DNA of 64,000 nt, from NCBI RefSeq assembly GCF_023373525.1, contig NZ_CP097218.1, forward strand, positions 1,860,001 to 1,924,000. Direction: 5' to 3'. Shown piece by piece: positions 8,542 through 17,434 of the stretch (the first letter of the stretch is position 1; each line of letters starts with the position of its first letter). The notes beneath the pieces are model-generated. The model was not told the DNA's origin and made no database searches. It worked only from the letters and a program-made list of their open reading frames with translations. The translations under genes were made by a program, and so were the position numbers. This stretch comes from Brachybacterium kimchii. GTDB lineage: Bacteria; Actinomycetota; Actinomycetes; Actinomycetales; Dermabacteraceae.

Positions 8542-11500
8542 CAGTCCTCCTCCGTTCCGGCGGTGCGGTGGTCCTCGTCGGCGCGCTCGTGGGGCGGCAG
8601 GTCGAAGGTCTCCTCGATCGACTCCCCGCTCTGCAGGTCGATGTCCTGCCTCTCGGTGCCCTCGGGGAAGTCGGGCGCCGTGAGCAGCTGGTCGCCGGTG
8701 TCGAGCTGGAGCCCGGCGCGGCGCTGGAGCTCCTCGACGAGCTCCTGGCGCGCCGCACCTCGGGGCCGACGGCCGGGCCGGATCGCGCAGGCCGTGACCT
8801 TCGAGTTCTGGATCTGCGTGTTCGCGTCGAGGTTCATCGCGATGAGGTCGTTGACGCTGTCGCCCTCGACGACCGCGTGCGTCCCCTGCGCCCAGTGGTA
8901 GGGCAGGCCGATCTGGTGCACCGTGCGTCCGGAGATCGTCAGCGGCGTCATCCTCTCGGTGACCAGGGCGATCGCCTCGATCGCGGCGCGCGGCGAGATG
9001 ATCGTCGCCCAGCCGTACGGCTCGATGCCGACCTCCGCGGCGAGCTCCGGGGAGATCTCGCAGAACAGCTGCGGCTGGAGCTCGGCGAGATAGGGCAGCC
9101 AGCGGCTCATGCCGCCCGCCGTGTGGTGCTCGGTGACGCGGTACGTCGAGAAGTAGTACGGGTACACGTCCTCGCGGGCGTCCCCCGTCATCCCCGGGGC
9201 GTTGAGGTTGTCCCGGTCCTGGATGAACTCCCGCGTCGGGTTCGCCTGCTGCGGGTAGAGCGGGTTCGGGATCGAGGAGTCCACGGGCTCGTAGTGGGTC
9301 GGGAGCGGACCGTCGACCAGTCCCGTCGGCGCGAACAGCCAGCCGCGCCCGTCGGACTGCATGACGAACGCGTCGTTCCCGGCCAGGCCCTTCGCCCCGC
9401 CCGCCTCGACGTCACCCGGATCGTGCGGGGCCTTGTCCGCGGGGAAGTCCGGGACGTCGGAGCCGGCCCACTTCTCCGCCTTCTCGTCCCACCACAGGAG
9501 CTTCTTGCGCTCGCTCCAGGGCTTGCCGTCGGGGTCGGCCGAGGCGCGGTTGTAGAGGATGCGCCGGTTCATCGGCCAGGCCCATCCCCACTCGTGGGCG
9601 AACTCGTCCTGCTCGTACCCGGGCTTCTTGCGGGCGGCCTGGTTGATGCCGTCGGCGTAGACGCCGGTGTAGATCCAGCAGCCGCCGGAGGTCGAGCCGT
9701 CGTCGGCCATCTCCGTGTAGCCGCTCAGCGGCTGCCCGGCCTTCGGGCCGGTCTCGTAGCGGCCGTTGATCTCGGCGATCACGGCCTCCGGGTCGACCTC
9801 GCCCTCCTCGTCCACGGGGTAGTCCCAGGTGAGGTCGAGCAGCGGCCGGTCCCGGGGATCGGTCGAGCCCCGGAGCTTCTCGCGGATGCGATGGCCCAGC
9901 TCATAGAGGAACTCGAGCTCGCTCTGCGCGTCGCCCGGCGGATCCACGGCCTTCTCGCGCCACTGCACGAGGCGCTGGGTCTGGGTGAAGGAGCCGGCCT
10001 TCTCGGTGTGGTTCGCCGCCGGCAGGAAGAACATCTCGGTGCCGATGTCCTCCGTGCGCAGCTCGCCCGAGTCGATCTCCGGGCCCTCCTTCCACCAGGT
10101 CGCGGACTCGATCATGTAGAAGTCCCGCACCACCATCCACTTCAGGTGGGACATGCCCATGCGCTGCATGCGGCCGTTCGCCGATCCCACCGCCGGGTTC
10201 TGCCCCAGCAGGAAGTAGCCGTCCACGCCGTCGTCGAGCATCCGCATCAGCGTCTGGTAGGTGCCGGCCGGGCCGTCGAGCCGCGGCAGGTAGTCGAAGG
10301 CGAAGTCGTTCTCCGCGGTGGCGTGCTCGCCCCACCACGCCTTGAGCAGGTTCACGGCGTACGTGCGCGACTCGGCCCAGAAGCCCTTCTGCTCCTTGCG
10401 GCCGATGGAGTCCGCGTAGGTCTGGAAATCGTCGTGCGACCCCGCCTTCGGCATGGGCAGGTATCCCGGCAGCAGGTTGAACAGCGTCGGGATGTCCGTC
10501 GACCCCTGGATGGTGGCGTGGCCGCGCAGCGCCATGATCCCGCTGCCCGGACGGCCCACGTTCCCCATCAGCAGCTGCAGCATCGCCGCGGTGCGGATGA
10601 ACTGGGCGCCGCCCACGTGCTGGGTCCAGCCCACCGCGTAGGCGAAGCACGTGGTGCGCTCGCGCCCGGAGTTCTCCACGAGCGCGCGGGCGAGGTAGTC
10701 GAAGTCCGCGCGGGAGATGCCGCACGCCTCGGTGACCATCTCCGGGGTGTACCGGGAGTAGTGGCGCTTGAGGATCTGGAGGACCGTGTGCGGGTCCTGC
10801 AGGGTCTCGTCGCGTGCGGGGACCCCGTGCTCGAGCGGCGGGCCGCCCGATCCGAAGGCCTCGCCGGCGCCGGCGCGGCCGGCGGTCCAGTGGGAGCCCT
10901 CCCGGCCCTCGAAGGCGCTCGCGTCGGAGACCTTCCCGTCCTCACCCGGGGCGGAGTACGCCCAGGACGCGGGATCGTAGGTCCCGGTCTCCGGGTCGTA
11001 GCCGGAGAACAGCCCCTCGAGGTCCTCGGTGTCCAGGTACTCCTCGGAGATGATCGTGGAGGCGTTCGTGTACGCCAGCACGTAGTCCTTGAAGTACAGG
11101 TCGTTGCTCAGCACATGGTTGATGAGCGCGCCCAGCAGCACGACGTCACTCCCGGCGCGCGTGGGGATGTGCTTGTGCGCGTTGGCCGAGGTGCGCGTGA
11201 AGCGCGGGTCCACGTGGATGATCGTGGCTCCGCGGGACTTCGCCTCCATCACCCACTGGAAGCCCACGGGATGGGCCTCGGCCATGTTCGAGCCCTGGAT
11301 GATGATGCAATCCGCGTTGGCCATGTCCTGGAGGGACTGGGTGGCGCCTCCGCGTCCGAACGAGGCTCCCAGACTGGGAACCGTGGCGGAGTGTCATATG
11401 CGCGCCTGGTTCTCCATCTGGATCGCGCCCGCCGCGGTGAACAGCTTCTTGGCGAGGTAGTTCTCCTCGTTGTCGATGGTCGCGCCGCCGAGGCTCGCGA

Positions 11501-11960
11501 TGCCCATCGTGCGGCGCAGGGCGTGGCCCTTGTCGTCGACGTCCTCCCAGTGGTTGCGGCGCGCCTCGAGGAAGCGGTCGGCGATCATGTCGATCGCGGT
11601 GTCGCGGTCGAGGTCCTCCCACTCGGTCCCGTAGGGCCGGCGGTAGCGCACCTTCGTGATGCGGCGCGGGGAGTTCACGAGCTGCTCGCTCGCCGAGCCC
11701 TTCGGGCACAGGCGGCCGCGCGAGATCGGCGAGGCGGGGTCGCCCTCGATCTGCGTGACCTTCCCGTCCTTCGAGTAGACGAGCTGACCGCAGCCGACCG
11801 CGCAGTACGGGCACACGCTGTGCGCGACGTGGTCGGCCTCGGCCGTGCGGGGCGTGATGCTGCGGGTGCGCTGCGAGGTCACGGAGGTTCCGCGGCCGAG
11901 CACATCGCCGTCGCGCAGCTGGCGCACGACCGGCCACTCGAGGAAGCTGAAGCGGGGCAT
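8541..11960 (-). CDS. fdhA: Formate dehydrogenase alpha subunit, selenoprotein (UGA = Sec189)
   Basis: Catalytic molybdo/tungsto-bis-MGD subunit that oxidises formate to CO2. Read through the in-frame TGA at 11394-11396, the gene gives 1139 residues. A plain ORF call splits it into 188 and about 950 residues. Cys50, 53, 57 and 85 bind the N-terminal [4Fe-4S] cluster (CPYCAVGC ... RLCPKG). The TGA falls in the family motif NQARI-U-HSATV, where E. coli FDH enzymes have Sec. A SECIS hairpin follows at once. The N-terminus has no twin-arginine signal, unlike FdnG/FdoG, so the subunit may face the cytoplasm. A TAGCAT box ends 6 nt before the ATG, suggesting a leaderless mRNA. FdhD and FdhE are not in the window. 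Confidence 0.95.
11348..11396 (-). promoter_or_regulatory. SECIS element at the fdhA Sec codon
   Basis: After the TGA (11394-11396) come 11 nt, then an apical hairpin at 11364-11382: GGTTCCCA and TGGGAGCC pair over 8 bp with a GTC loop. Further out, CTCCGC (11386-11391) pairs with GCGGAG (11348-11353). From memory of the E. coli fdhF SECIS, the 11-nt spacing, the GGUU start of the stem and the apical GUC are the same. Its role is to bind SelB so that UGA is decoded as selenocysteine. Confidence 0.88.
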
Positions 11961-11966
11961 GCCCCG

Positions 11967-11972
11967 ATGCTA
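11967..11972 (-). promoter_or_regulatory. -10 box of leaderless fdhA promoter
   Basis: TAGCAT on the minus strand ends 6 nt before the fdhA ATG. No ribosome site is present. Confidence 0.45.
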
Positions 11973-12085
11973 CTCCGGCGAAACGCCTCTTCGCGGCCGC
12001 ATCGGCCGAGATTCTGACGTCGTGTCAGGCCGGGTGGCGGGGGCCTTCGGCCGACGGCGGGGGCACGGGCCGATCAGCCACCGGA

Positions 12086-12499
12086 TCAGGGTGCGTCCTC
12101 GCCCCGGATCTGCTCGTGGTGGCGGATCACCTCGGTGACGATGAACTTCAGGAAGGACTCGGCGAACACGGGGTCCAGCCCGGATTCCTGGGCGAGCGCG
12201 CGCAGGCGGGCGACCTGCTGCTCCTCACGACGGGGGTCGGCGGGCGGCAGGCCGTGCTCGGCCTTCAGCCGGCCCACGCGCTGGGTGTGGCGGAAGCGCT
12301 CGGCGAGCAGGTTCACGAGCGCCGCATCGATGTTGTCGATGCTCGAGCGCTCCTCGGCGAGCAGGGCCCGGGCGCGCTCGACGGCCTCGGGCGAGCCCGC
12401 CGCGCGGGCGGCGCCCTCCGCGTCTGCGTCCCCGGTGCCGTCGGCCCGGATCTCGCTCGCACGCACGTCGGGCGGGGTGGTGTCCTCGTGGCGCGTCAT
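12086..12499 (-). CDS. Chorismate mutase, AroQ class
   Basis: Small all-helical enzyme (137 residues) that turns chorismate into prephenate for Phe and Tyr synthesis. The N-terminal 45 residues are polar and variable. The core has the AroQ pattern: IDNIDAALVNLLAERF (IDxID...LLxxR), then VGRLKAEHG and DPRREEQQVARL, ending in a helix with FIVTEVIRHHEQ. It starts 24 bp after the clpX stop with its own GAGGGAG ribosome site, so it may be co-transcribed with clpX, although the functions are unrelated. No prephenate dehydratase domain is fused. Confidence 0.85.
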   Translation of the reverse strand: MTRHEDTTPPDVRASEIRADGTGDADAEGAARAAGSPEAVERARALLAEERSSIDNIDAALVNLLAERFRHTQRVGRLKAEHGLPPADPRREEQQVARLRALAQESGLDPVFAESFLKFIVTEVIRHHEQIRGEDAP

Positions 12500-12523
12500 G
12501 ATCGCGTCTCCCTCGTGCGCCGC

Positions 12524-13921
12524 TCAGGCGCTCTGCTCATGGCGGTCCTCGGACTCGCGCTCGACCTCGGCGGTGGTGACCATGAGCGGGGCGCGGCCGT
12601 CCGTCACCACGCCCTCGGTGATGACCACGCGGGCGATGTCGCGCCGCGAGGGCACCTCGAACATGACCGCCTGCAGGGTCTCCTCGAGGATCGCGCGCAG
12701 GCCGCGCGCGCCGGTGCCGCGGTCGATCGCGCGCTCGGCGATGGCCTCGAGGGCGCTGCGCTCGAAGTCGAGCTCGACGCCGTCGAGCTCGAACATCTTC
12801 TGGTACTGCTTGACCAGGGCGTTCTTGGGCTCGGTGAGGATCTGGATGAGCGCCTCGCGATCCAGGTTCGCCACGCTCGTGAGCACGGGCAGGCGGCCGA
12901 TGAACTCGGGGATCAGCCCGAACTTCAGCAGGTCCTCGGGCAGCAGCTTGGAGTAGATCTCCGTCTGCTCCATGGGAACGTGCAGCTCCGCGCCGAAGCC
13001 GATGCCGCGCTTGCCGATGCGCGAGCCGATGATGTCCTCCATGCCGGCGAAGGCGCCCGCCACGATGAACAGGACGTTCGTCGTGTCGATCTGGATGAAC
13101 TCCTGATGGGGGTGCTTGCGGCCGCCCTGCGGCGGCACCGCGGCGACCGTCCCCTCGAGGATCTTCAGCAGCGCCTGCTGCACGCCCTCGCCGGAGACGT
13201 CCCGCGTGATCGACGGGTTCTCGGCCTTGCGGCCGATCTTGTCGACCTCGTCGATGTAGATGATGCCCCGCTCGGCCTTGGCGACGTCGTAGTCGGCGGC
13301 CTGGAGCAGCTTGAGCAGGATGTTCTCGACGTCCTCGCCCACGTAGCCGGCCTCGGTGAGCGCCGTGGCGTCGGCCATCGCGAAGGGCACGTCGAGCAGG
13401 CGCGCGAGGGTCTGGGCGAGGTAGGTCTTGCCGCATCCGGTGGGGCCGACGATCAGCACATTGGACTTGGCGACCTCGACCTCCTCCTCGGTGTTCTCCT
13501 CGGCGTCGTCGGCGCCCGGGGCGCCGGCACGAGCGGGCCCCTTCGTCCCCTTGGCGGGTGCCGCGTCCTTCGCCGTGCCGGCGACGGACGGGCCCTGGGT
13601 CGCCTCGGCGGCGGCCTCCTGGGCGCGCACGCGCTTGTAATGGTTGTAGACGGCGACCGAGAGGGCCTTCTTGGCGGGGTCCTGGCCGACGACGTACTGC
13701 TGCAGGAAGTCGAAGATCTCCCGCGGGCTGGGCAGGGGTGCGGGCTCCTCGGCGGCGGGCTTGGAGGCCTGGACCTCCTCGGCGATGATCTCGTTGCACA
13801 GCTCGATGCACTCCTCGCAGATGTACACCTGCGGGCCCGAGATCAGGCGCTCCACCTGCTTCTGCGACTTGCCGCAGAAGGAGCACTTGAACACGTCGGC
13901 TCCGTCGCTCATGCGCGCCAT
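12524..13921 (-). CDS. clpX: ATP-dependent Clp protease ATP-binding subunit ClpX
   Basis: AAA+ unfoldase that feeds substrates to ClpP. Residues 13-38 hold the N-terminal C4 zinc finger (CSFC ... CEEC), Walker A is GPTGCGKT (159-166), Walker B is [10 protein letters not shown], and the ClpP-contact loop IGF-type residues (RGIGFGAEL) are present. At 465 residues it exceeds the usual ~425. The excess is an Ala/Gly/Lys/Glu-rich insert at about 101-150, just before Walker A, where most ClpX proteins have a short linker. The ATG at 13921 has an AGAGGA site 6 nt upstream; ATG 13912 is a possible second start. It is separated from clpP2 by a terminator-like hairpin, so it probably has its own promoter. 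Confidence 0.95.
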   Translation of the reverse strand: MARMSDGADVFKCSFCGKSQKQVERLISGPQVYICEECIELCNEIIAEEVQASKPAAEEPAPLPSPREIFDFLQQYVVGQDPAKKALSVAVYNHYKRVRAQEAAAEATQGPSVAGTAKDAAPAKGTKGPARAGAPGADDAEENTEEEVEVAKSNVLIVGPTGCGKTYLAQTLARLLDVPFAMADATALTEAGYVGEDVENILLKLLQAADYDVAKAERGIIYIDEVDKIGRKAENPSITRDVSGEGVQQALLKILEGTVAAVPPQGGRKHPHQEFIQIDTTNVLFIVAGAFAGMEDIIGSRIGKRGIGFGAELHVPMEQTEIYSKLLPEDLLKFGLIPEFIGRLPVLTSVANLDREALIQILTEPKNALVKQYQKMFELDGVELDFERSALEAIAERAIDRGTGARGLRAILEETLQAVMFEVPSRRDIARVVITEGVVTDGRAPLMVTTAEVERESEDRHEQSA

Positions 13922-14042
13922 GTCCGTCCTCTTCCCTTTCCGGTCGGGCCGTGTGCGGCTCGTGCCGCTGCGGCCGCTGCCGCCCGCGGACGGCGTCCGC
14001 GTGCATCAACGGTAGCCCAGCGCGCTCCCGCGTCGTGGGAGA

Positions 14043-14079
14043 CGCGCGGCCCCGGGGTCAGGAACTCCGGGGCCGCGCG
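14043..14079 (-). terminator. GC hairpin after clpP2
   Basis: CGCGCGGCCCCGG (14043-14055) pairs with 14067-14079 over 13 bp with an 11-nt loop and no U-tract. It sits 36 bp downstream of clpP2 and upstream of clpX, so it probably ends the clpP1-clpP2 transcript. Confidence 0.6.
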
Positions 14080-14114
14080 CCATGCCCTGTGGGGTGCTGC
14101 AGGGCGCTGCCGGC

Positions 14115-14807
14115 TCAGCGCGAGAGCTGGCCGGGGGCGTCCTTCCGCGAGGCGAGGACCTGGTCGACCAGGCCGTACTCGAGGGCGCCCTGCGCGGTGA
14201 GGATCTTGTCGCGCTCGATGTCGCGGTTCACGTCCTCGGGCGCGCGGCCCGTGTGGTGGGCGAGCGTGGTCTCGAGCCACTCGCGCATGCGCAGGATCTC
14301 GTTCGCCTGGATCTCGATGTCCGAGGCCTGGCCGCCGCCCTGTCCGCCCATCGCGGGCTGGTGGATGAGGATGCGGGCGTTGGGCAGCGCGAGGCGCTTG
14401 CCGGGAGCGCCCGCCGCCAGCAGCACCGCCGCCGCGGAGGCCGCCTGCCCGAGGCACACCGTGGTGATGTCGGGCTTGATGTACTGCATGGTGTCGTAGA
14501 TCGCGGTGAGCGCGGTGAACGAGCCGCCAGGGCTGTTGATGTACAGCGTGATGTCGCGGTCCGGGTCCTGCGACTCGAGCACGAGCAGCTGGGCCATGAC
14601 ATCGTCGGCCGAGGCGTCGTCGACCTGGACGCCCAGGAAGATGATGCGGTCCTCGAACAGCTTGGTGTAGGGGTCCTGGCGCTTGAAGCCGTACGCCGTG
14701 CGCTCCTCGTACTGCGGCAGGACATAGCGGGAGGACGGCATCGGCCCGGCCTGCGCGATGGGCATGCCGGCGCCTGCCTGGGGGGCGAAGCGGGGATCGA
14801 AGGTCAC
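14115..14807 (-). CDS. clpP2: ATP-dependent Clp protease proteolytic subunit ClpP2
   Basis: Serine protease subunit that in actinobacteria forms mixed tetradecamers with ClpP1 and works with ClpX or ClpC. Motifs are the glycine-rich strand YINSPGGS, the nucleophile in [12 protein letters not shown] and the histidine in LIHQPAMGG. The frame extends upstream, but the GTG at 14805-14807 has AAGGAG 6 nt before it and gives 230 residues, so I take it as the start. The first ~30 residues ([12 protein letters not shown]...) resemble ClpP2 propeptides. It follows clpP1 by 64 bp in the same operon. Confidence 0.94.
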   Translation of the reverse strand: MTFDPRFAPQAGAGMPIAQAGPMPSSRYVLPQYEERTAYGFKRQDPYTKLFEDRIIFLGVQVDDASADDVMAQLLVLESQDPDRDITLYINSPGGSFTALTAIYDTMQYIKPDITTVCLGQAASAAAVLLAAGAPGKRLALPNARILIHQPAMGGQGGGQASDIEIQANEILRMREWLETTLAHHTGRAPEDVNRDIERDKILTAQGALEYGLVDQVLASRKDAPGQLSR

Positions 14808-14871
14808 GTGGTGCTCCTTGGGTGGTTCGTGAAGACGGTTCGGGTTCGACGGATGCGGGCCGACGAGCGGC

Positions 14872-15486
14872 TCAGTCGTCGGTCCCGCCCCCGCCGCTGA
14901 CGTCGTCCGCACGGGTGACGATCCCGTCGATGAAGCCGTACTCGAGGGCCTCGGGAGCGGTGAACCAGTGGTCGCGGTCGCCGTCGGCGATGATCTGCTC
15001 GACGCTCTTGCCGGTCTGCTCGGCCGTCAGCTCCGCCATCTGCTTCTTCATGGACAGGATCAGGTCCGCCTGGATCTTGATCTCGCTCGCGGTGCCGCCG
15101 AGGCCGCCGAGCGGCTGGTGCATGAGCACGCGGGTGTTCGGGGTCGCGTAGCGCTTGCCGGCCGTGCCCGAGGACAGCAGGAACTGGCCCATCGACGCCG
15201 CCATGCCCATGGCGATGGTGACGACGTCGGGCTGGATGTACTGCATGGTGTCGTAGATGGCCATGCCGGCGGTGATGGAGCCGCCGGGGCTGTTGATGTA
15301 GAGGTAGATGTCCTTCTCGGGGTCCTCCGCCGCGAGCAGCAGGAGCTTGGCGCAGATGGCGTTGGAGTTGTCGTCGCGCACGTCCTCCCCGAGCCAGACG
15401 ATGCGCTCGCGCAGCAGGCGCTGATAGACGTTGTCGTCCAGTCCCATGGGGGTGTCGCCCGAGGCGTTGCGGGGCTGCGAGGTCAT
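14872..15486 (-). CDS. clpP1: ATP-dependent Clp protease proteolytic subunit ClpP1
   Basis: First gene of the clpP1-clpP2 operon; 204 residues, a normal ClpP length. Catalytic Ser lies in [14 protein letters not shown], His in LMHQPLGG and the Asp in the C-terminal third. YINSPGGS marks the substrate strand. Its ATG has the strong site AAGGAG. A TAGAGT -10 box lies 39-44 bp upstream and a GTTCGC-N5-GCG palindrome just above that, which fits activation by ClgR. The product is probably inactive until paired with ClpP2, as known for mycobacteria. Confidence 0.95.
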   Translation of the reverse strand: MTSQPRNASGDTPMGLDDNVYQRLLRERIVWLGEDVRDDNSNAICAKLLLLAAEDPEKDIYLYINSPGGSITAGMAIYDTMQYIQPDVVTIAMGMAASMGQFLLSSGTAGKRYATPNTRVLMHQPLGGLGGTASEIKIQADLILSMKKQMAELTAEQTGKSVEQIIADGDRDHWFTAPEALEYGFIDGIVTRADDVSGGGGTDD

Positions 15487-15525
15487 GGATTACTCCTTAG
15501 AGGGGCCGACTTCTCGATGGGGTCG

Positions 15526-15576
15526 ACTCTATGTCGAGCGCCCGCTCCCCCGGCATGCTGTTCGCCGCAGGCGCAC
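15526..15576 (-). promoter_or_regulatory. clpP1P2 promoter with candidate ClgR box
   Basis: TAGAGT (minus strand, 15526-15531) is a possible -10. GTTCGC-CGCAG-GCGCAC at 15560-15576 is an imperfect palindrome close to the GTTCGC-N5-GCGAAC pattern of the activator ClgR, which drives clpP operons in other actinobacteria. It would lie about 40-57 bp upstream of the transcription start, an activator position. No clgR gene is in the window. Confidence 0.4.
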
Positions 15577-15839
15577 ACCCGGGCCCCGTCCCGAGGGGGC
15601 CCGTCGGCGGACCGCGAGCGTCCCGGCGGGCCCGCCCGCGCGGGCCCGCCGGGCCGGACGACGAGGGACGCGGCCGGCCCACCGACGAAGGTGCCGCCCG
15701 CGGGGCGGGTCACGCGCTGCGCCCCTGCGCGGTAAAGGAGGCCCCCTGCCTGGCCATGAAGGTTCTGCGCTTTCCCAAGGAGTGGCAAAGGAGCCGGTCG
15801 GGGTGCACCAAACCGCTGGCCCCCACTATTCCGCGCATC

Positions 15840-15980
15840 TAGTCTCAAAGTGCCGGACGAAGCAGAGGCCTTCCCCGCCCGCAGCGCCGAGCACCCCGCA
15901 CCGTTCATCCAGCACCGGATGAGGACCCTGCACGCCGTCATCCGACCCCCTGGATGAGACCCGGAAGGACCCCGCCTCAC
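15840..15980 (+). promoter_or_regulatory. Promoter and structured leader of the NlpC/P60 gene
   Basis: TAGTCT at 15840-15845 is a possible -10. The ~130-nt leader holds two hairpins with the same stem: TCATCC/GGATGA at 15905-15922 (6-nt loop) and again at 15938-15957 (8-nt loop). The ribosome site GGAAGGA is at 15963-15969. I do not recognise a known riboswitch. The rest of the 15487-15839 gap shows nothing beyond the clpP1 promoter. Confidence 0.4.
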
Positions 15981-16799
15981 ATGGCCCAGAAGAACACGCA
16001 CCGCGCCGCCGGCCGCGCCGTCACCCCGATCAGCGCCTCCTCGGCCGCGGTCCGCACCGCGAGCGGCGCCGCCGTCCTCGGCACGGTCCTCGTCGGATCG
16101 GCCTTCACCATGCAGGGCGCGACCGCGCAGACCGCCCCCGCCGCCCCGGCCCAGAACACCGCGAGCGCGAGCACCGCCAAGGCCACCGTGACCACCACGG
16201 CCTCCGCCAAGAGCACCTCGCTCAGCGCCGGCGCGACCCTGTTCTCGGGCGTCCGCGGCGAGCGGGTCTCCGCCCTCCAGGCCTCCCTCAACGATCACGG
16301 CGCCCACCTCGCCGTGGACGGCGTGTTCGGCACCAAGACCAACGCCGCCGTGCGCGACTTCCAGTCGACCAACGGCCTGCGCGTCGACGGCCGCGTCGGC
16401 CCCGAGACCCGCGGTGCGCTGAACGGCGGCTCCTCCGCGAACGCTTCCAGCTCCTCGTCGAGCACCTCCGGCTCCTCGATCGTCTCGGCCGCGCGCTCGC
16501 AGATCGGCGTCCACTACAGCTGGGGCTCCTCGAACCCGTCCAGCGGCCTCGACTGCTCGGGCCTGACCACCTACGCCTACTCGCAGGCCGGCAAGTCCCT
16601 GCCGCGCACCTCGAGCGGCCAGGCGGCCGGCGGCACCCGCATCTCCCAGTCGCAGGCCCAGCCCGGCGACATCGTCCACTGGCCCGGTCACGTCGGCATC
16701 TACGCCGGCAACAACAAGGTCATCGACGCGTCCGGCTCCCGCCAGCAGGTCGTCGAGCGCACCATCTGGGGCAGCCCGACCTTCATCTCCTACCGCTGA
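15981..16799 (+). CDS. Secreted NlpC/P60 peptidoglycan hydrolase with peptidoglycan-binding domain
   Basis: Exported cell-wall endopeptidase, 272 residues. A signal region spans residues 1-50 (hydrophobic core about 28-48, TMQGATAQ end). After it come a Thr/Ala/Ser-rich spacer, a PG-binding type 1 domain (about 88-147: GERVSALQASLND ... DGRVGPETRGAL) and a serine-rich linker. The C-terminal NlpC/P60 domain has catalytic Cys192 in LDCSGL and His237 in WPGHVGIY. The family cleaves D-Glu to diaminopimelate or related bonds in stem peptides. ATG 15981 is chosen because GGAAGGA precedes it. It stands alone between the divergent clpP operon and a strong terminator. Confidence 0.93.
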   Translation: MAQKNTHRAAGRAVTPISASSAAVRTASGAAVLGTVLVGSAFTMQGATAQTAPAAPAQNTASASTAKATVTTTASAKSTSLSAGATLFSGVRGERVSALQASLNDHGAHLAVDGVFGTKTNAAVRDFQSTNGLRVDGRVGPETRGALNGGSSANASSSSSSTSGSSIVSAARSQIGVHYSWGSSNPSSGLDCSGLTTYAYSQAGKSLPRTSSGQAAGGTRISQSQAQPGDIVHWPGHVGIYAGNNKVIDASGSRQQVVERTIWGSPTFISYR

Positions 16800-16842
16800 T
16801 CGAGCGGGCCCTCCGCGGCCCGACGATCACCACGGCAGCCCG

Positions 16843-16877
16843 GAACGGGGCGGCACCGCACAGGTGCCGCCCCGTTC
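16843..16877 (+). terminator. Perfect hairpin after NlpC/P60 gene
   Basis: GAACGGGGCGGCACC (16843-16857) pairs perfectly with 16863-16877 over 15 bp with a GCACA loop. It lies 43 bp after the stop and has no clear U-tract. Confidence 0.8.
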
Positions 16878-17333
16878 TGCGTGTGTGCGCCCGCGGTGGA
16901 CGGGAGGGAGGGAGGCGGCTGGGCCGCAGAGGAACTGCGTGCAGAAGGAGCGGGGCAGGCGGGCACAGGGGTGCGTCGCGTGCGAGAGATGCAGGGTGCG
17001 GATGTCACGGAGCGGTGTATATCGGACGTCTCTGCCACCGGTGGCAGAGACGTCCGATATACACCGCTGGAGCACATCGTCCCGCACTCACGGGGCCGGC
17101 ATCGGCGCCGGGCACCACCCGTCAGTACGACCCGTCACCCTCCGCCCCACAGCGCGAGCTCGCACGCCGGGCGGCAGGGACTGGAGCCGGAACCGATGCG
17201 GGACGGGAGTTCCCGGGGGAATGCGACCGTGCGCGCGGCCGTCCTCTTGACCGCTCCGGCCGCCCTCCCCTTCCGGAGCACCGACCTACCGACCCCGGCG
17301 CACCCGGGCACACCACGACACAACTCCACGGGC
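16878..17333. other. Intergenic region with no supported gene
   Basis: Between two terminators, one for the NlpC/P60 gene and one for tig. The several open frames here are low-quality and shared across frames. The only clear structure is the 58-bp palindrome at 17011-17068. The stretches on either side show no promoter pair or RNA gene that I can support. Confidence 0.5.
17011..17068. repeat. 58-bp perfect palindrome, zero spacer
   Basis: Each half is 29 bp, and all 29 positions are complementary around the centre between 17039 and 17040. The left half begins AGCGGTGTATATCGGACG and the centre is GCCACC|GGTGGC. The arm includes an AT-rich stretch (TGTATAT), unlike its GC-rich surroundings. 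It lies outside both flanking terminators. I do not recognise it as parS, dif or an IS end. Confidence 0.9.
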
Positions 17334-17388
17334 ACACAGGAACGGGGCGCCCGCCGGATCTCTCCGGCGGGCGGCCCGTTCCCTGTGT
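17334..17388 (-). terminator. Hairpin after trigger factor gene
   Basis: GGAACGGGGCGCCCGCCGG pairs with CCGGCGGGCGGCCCGTTCC with one mismatch around an ATCTCT loop, with ACACAGG/CCTGTGT flanks adding to the stem. It sits 46 bp after the tig stop. Confidence 0.75.
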
Positions 17389-17434
17389 CCCGGGGCGTCT
17401 CAGCGGACGCGACCCGGGTGGGGTCCTGCGAGGA

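Noticed and set aside
11394-11396. Apparent nonsense mutation making fdhA a pseudogene
   Set aside because: The TGA is at the conserved Sec site, has a SECIS hairpin, and the complete Sec machinery is adjacent.
8568-12017. 1149-residue open frame on the plus strand over fdhA
   Set aside because: It is an antisense shadow of the GC-rich fdhA/fdhB genes and has no recognisable domain.
15725-15980. c-di-AMP (ydaO) riboswitch before the NlpC/P60 gene
   Set aside because: I searched for the conserved core of that riboswitch and did not see it; only simple hairpins are present.
17011-17068. Palindrome as chromosome dif or parS site
   Set aside because: It does not resemble the dif core or the parS TGTTTCACGTGAAACA motif.
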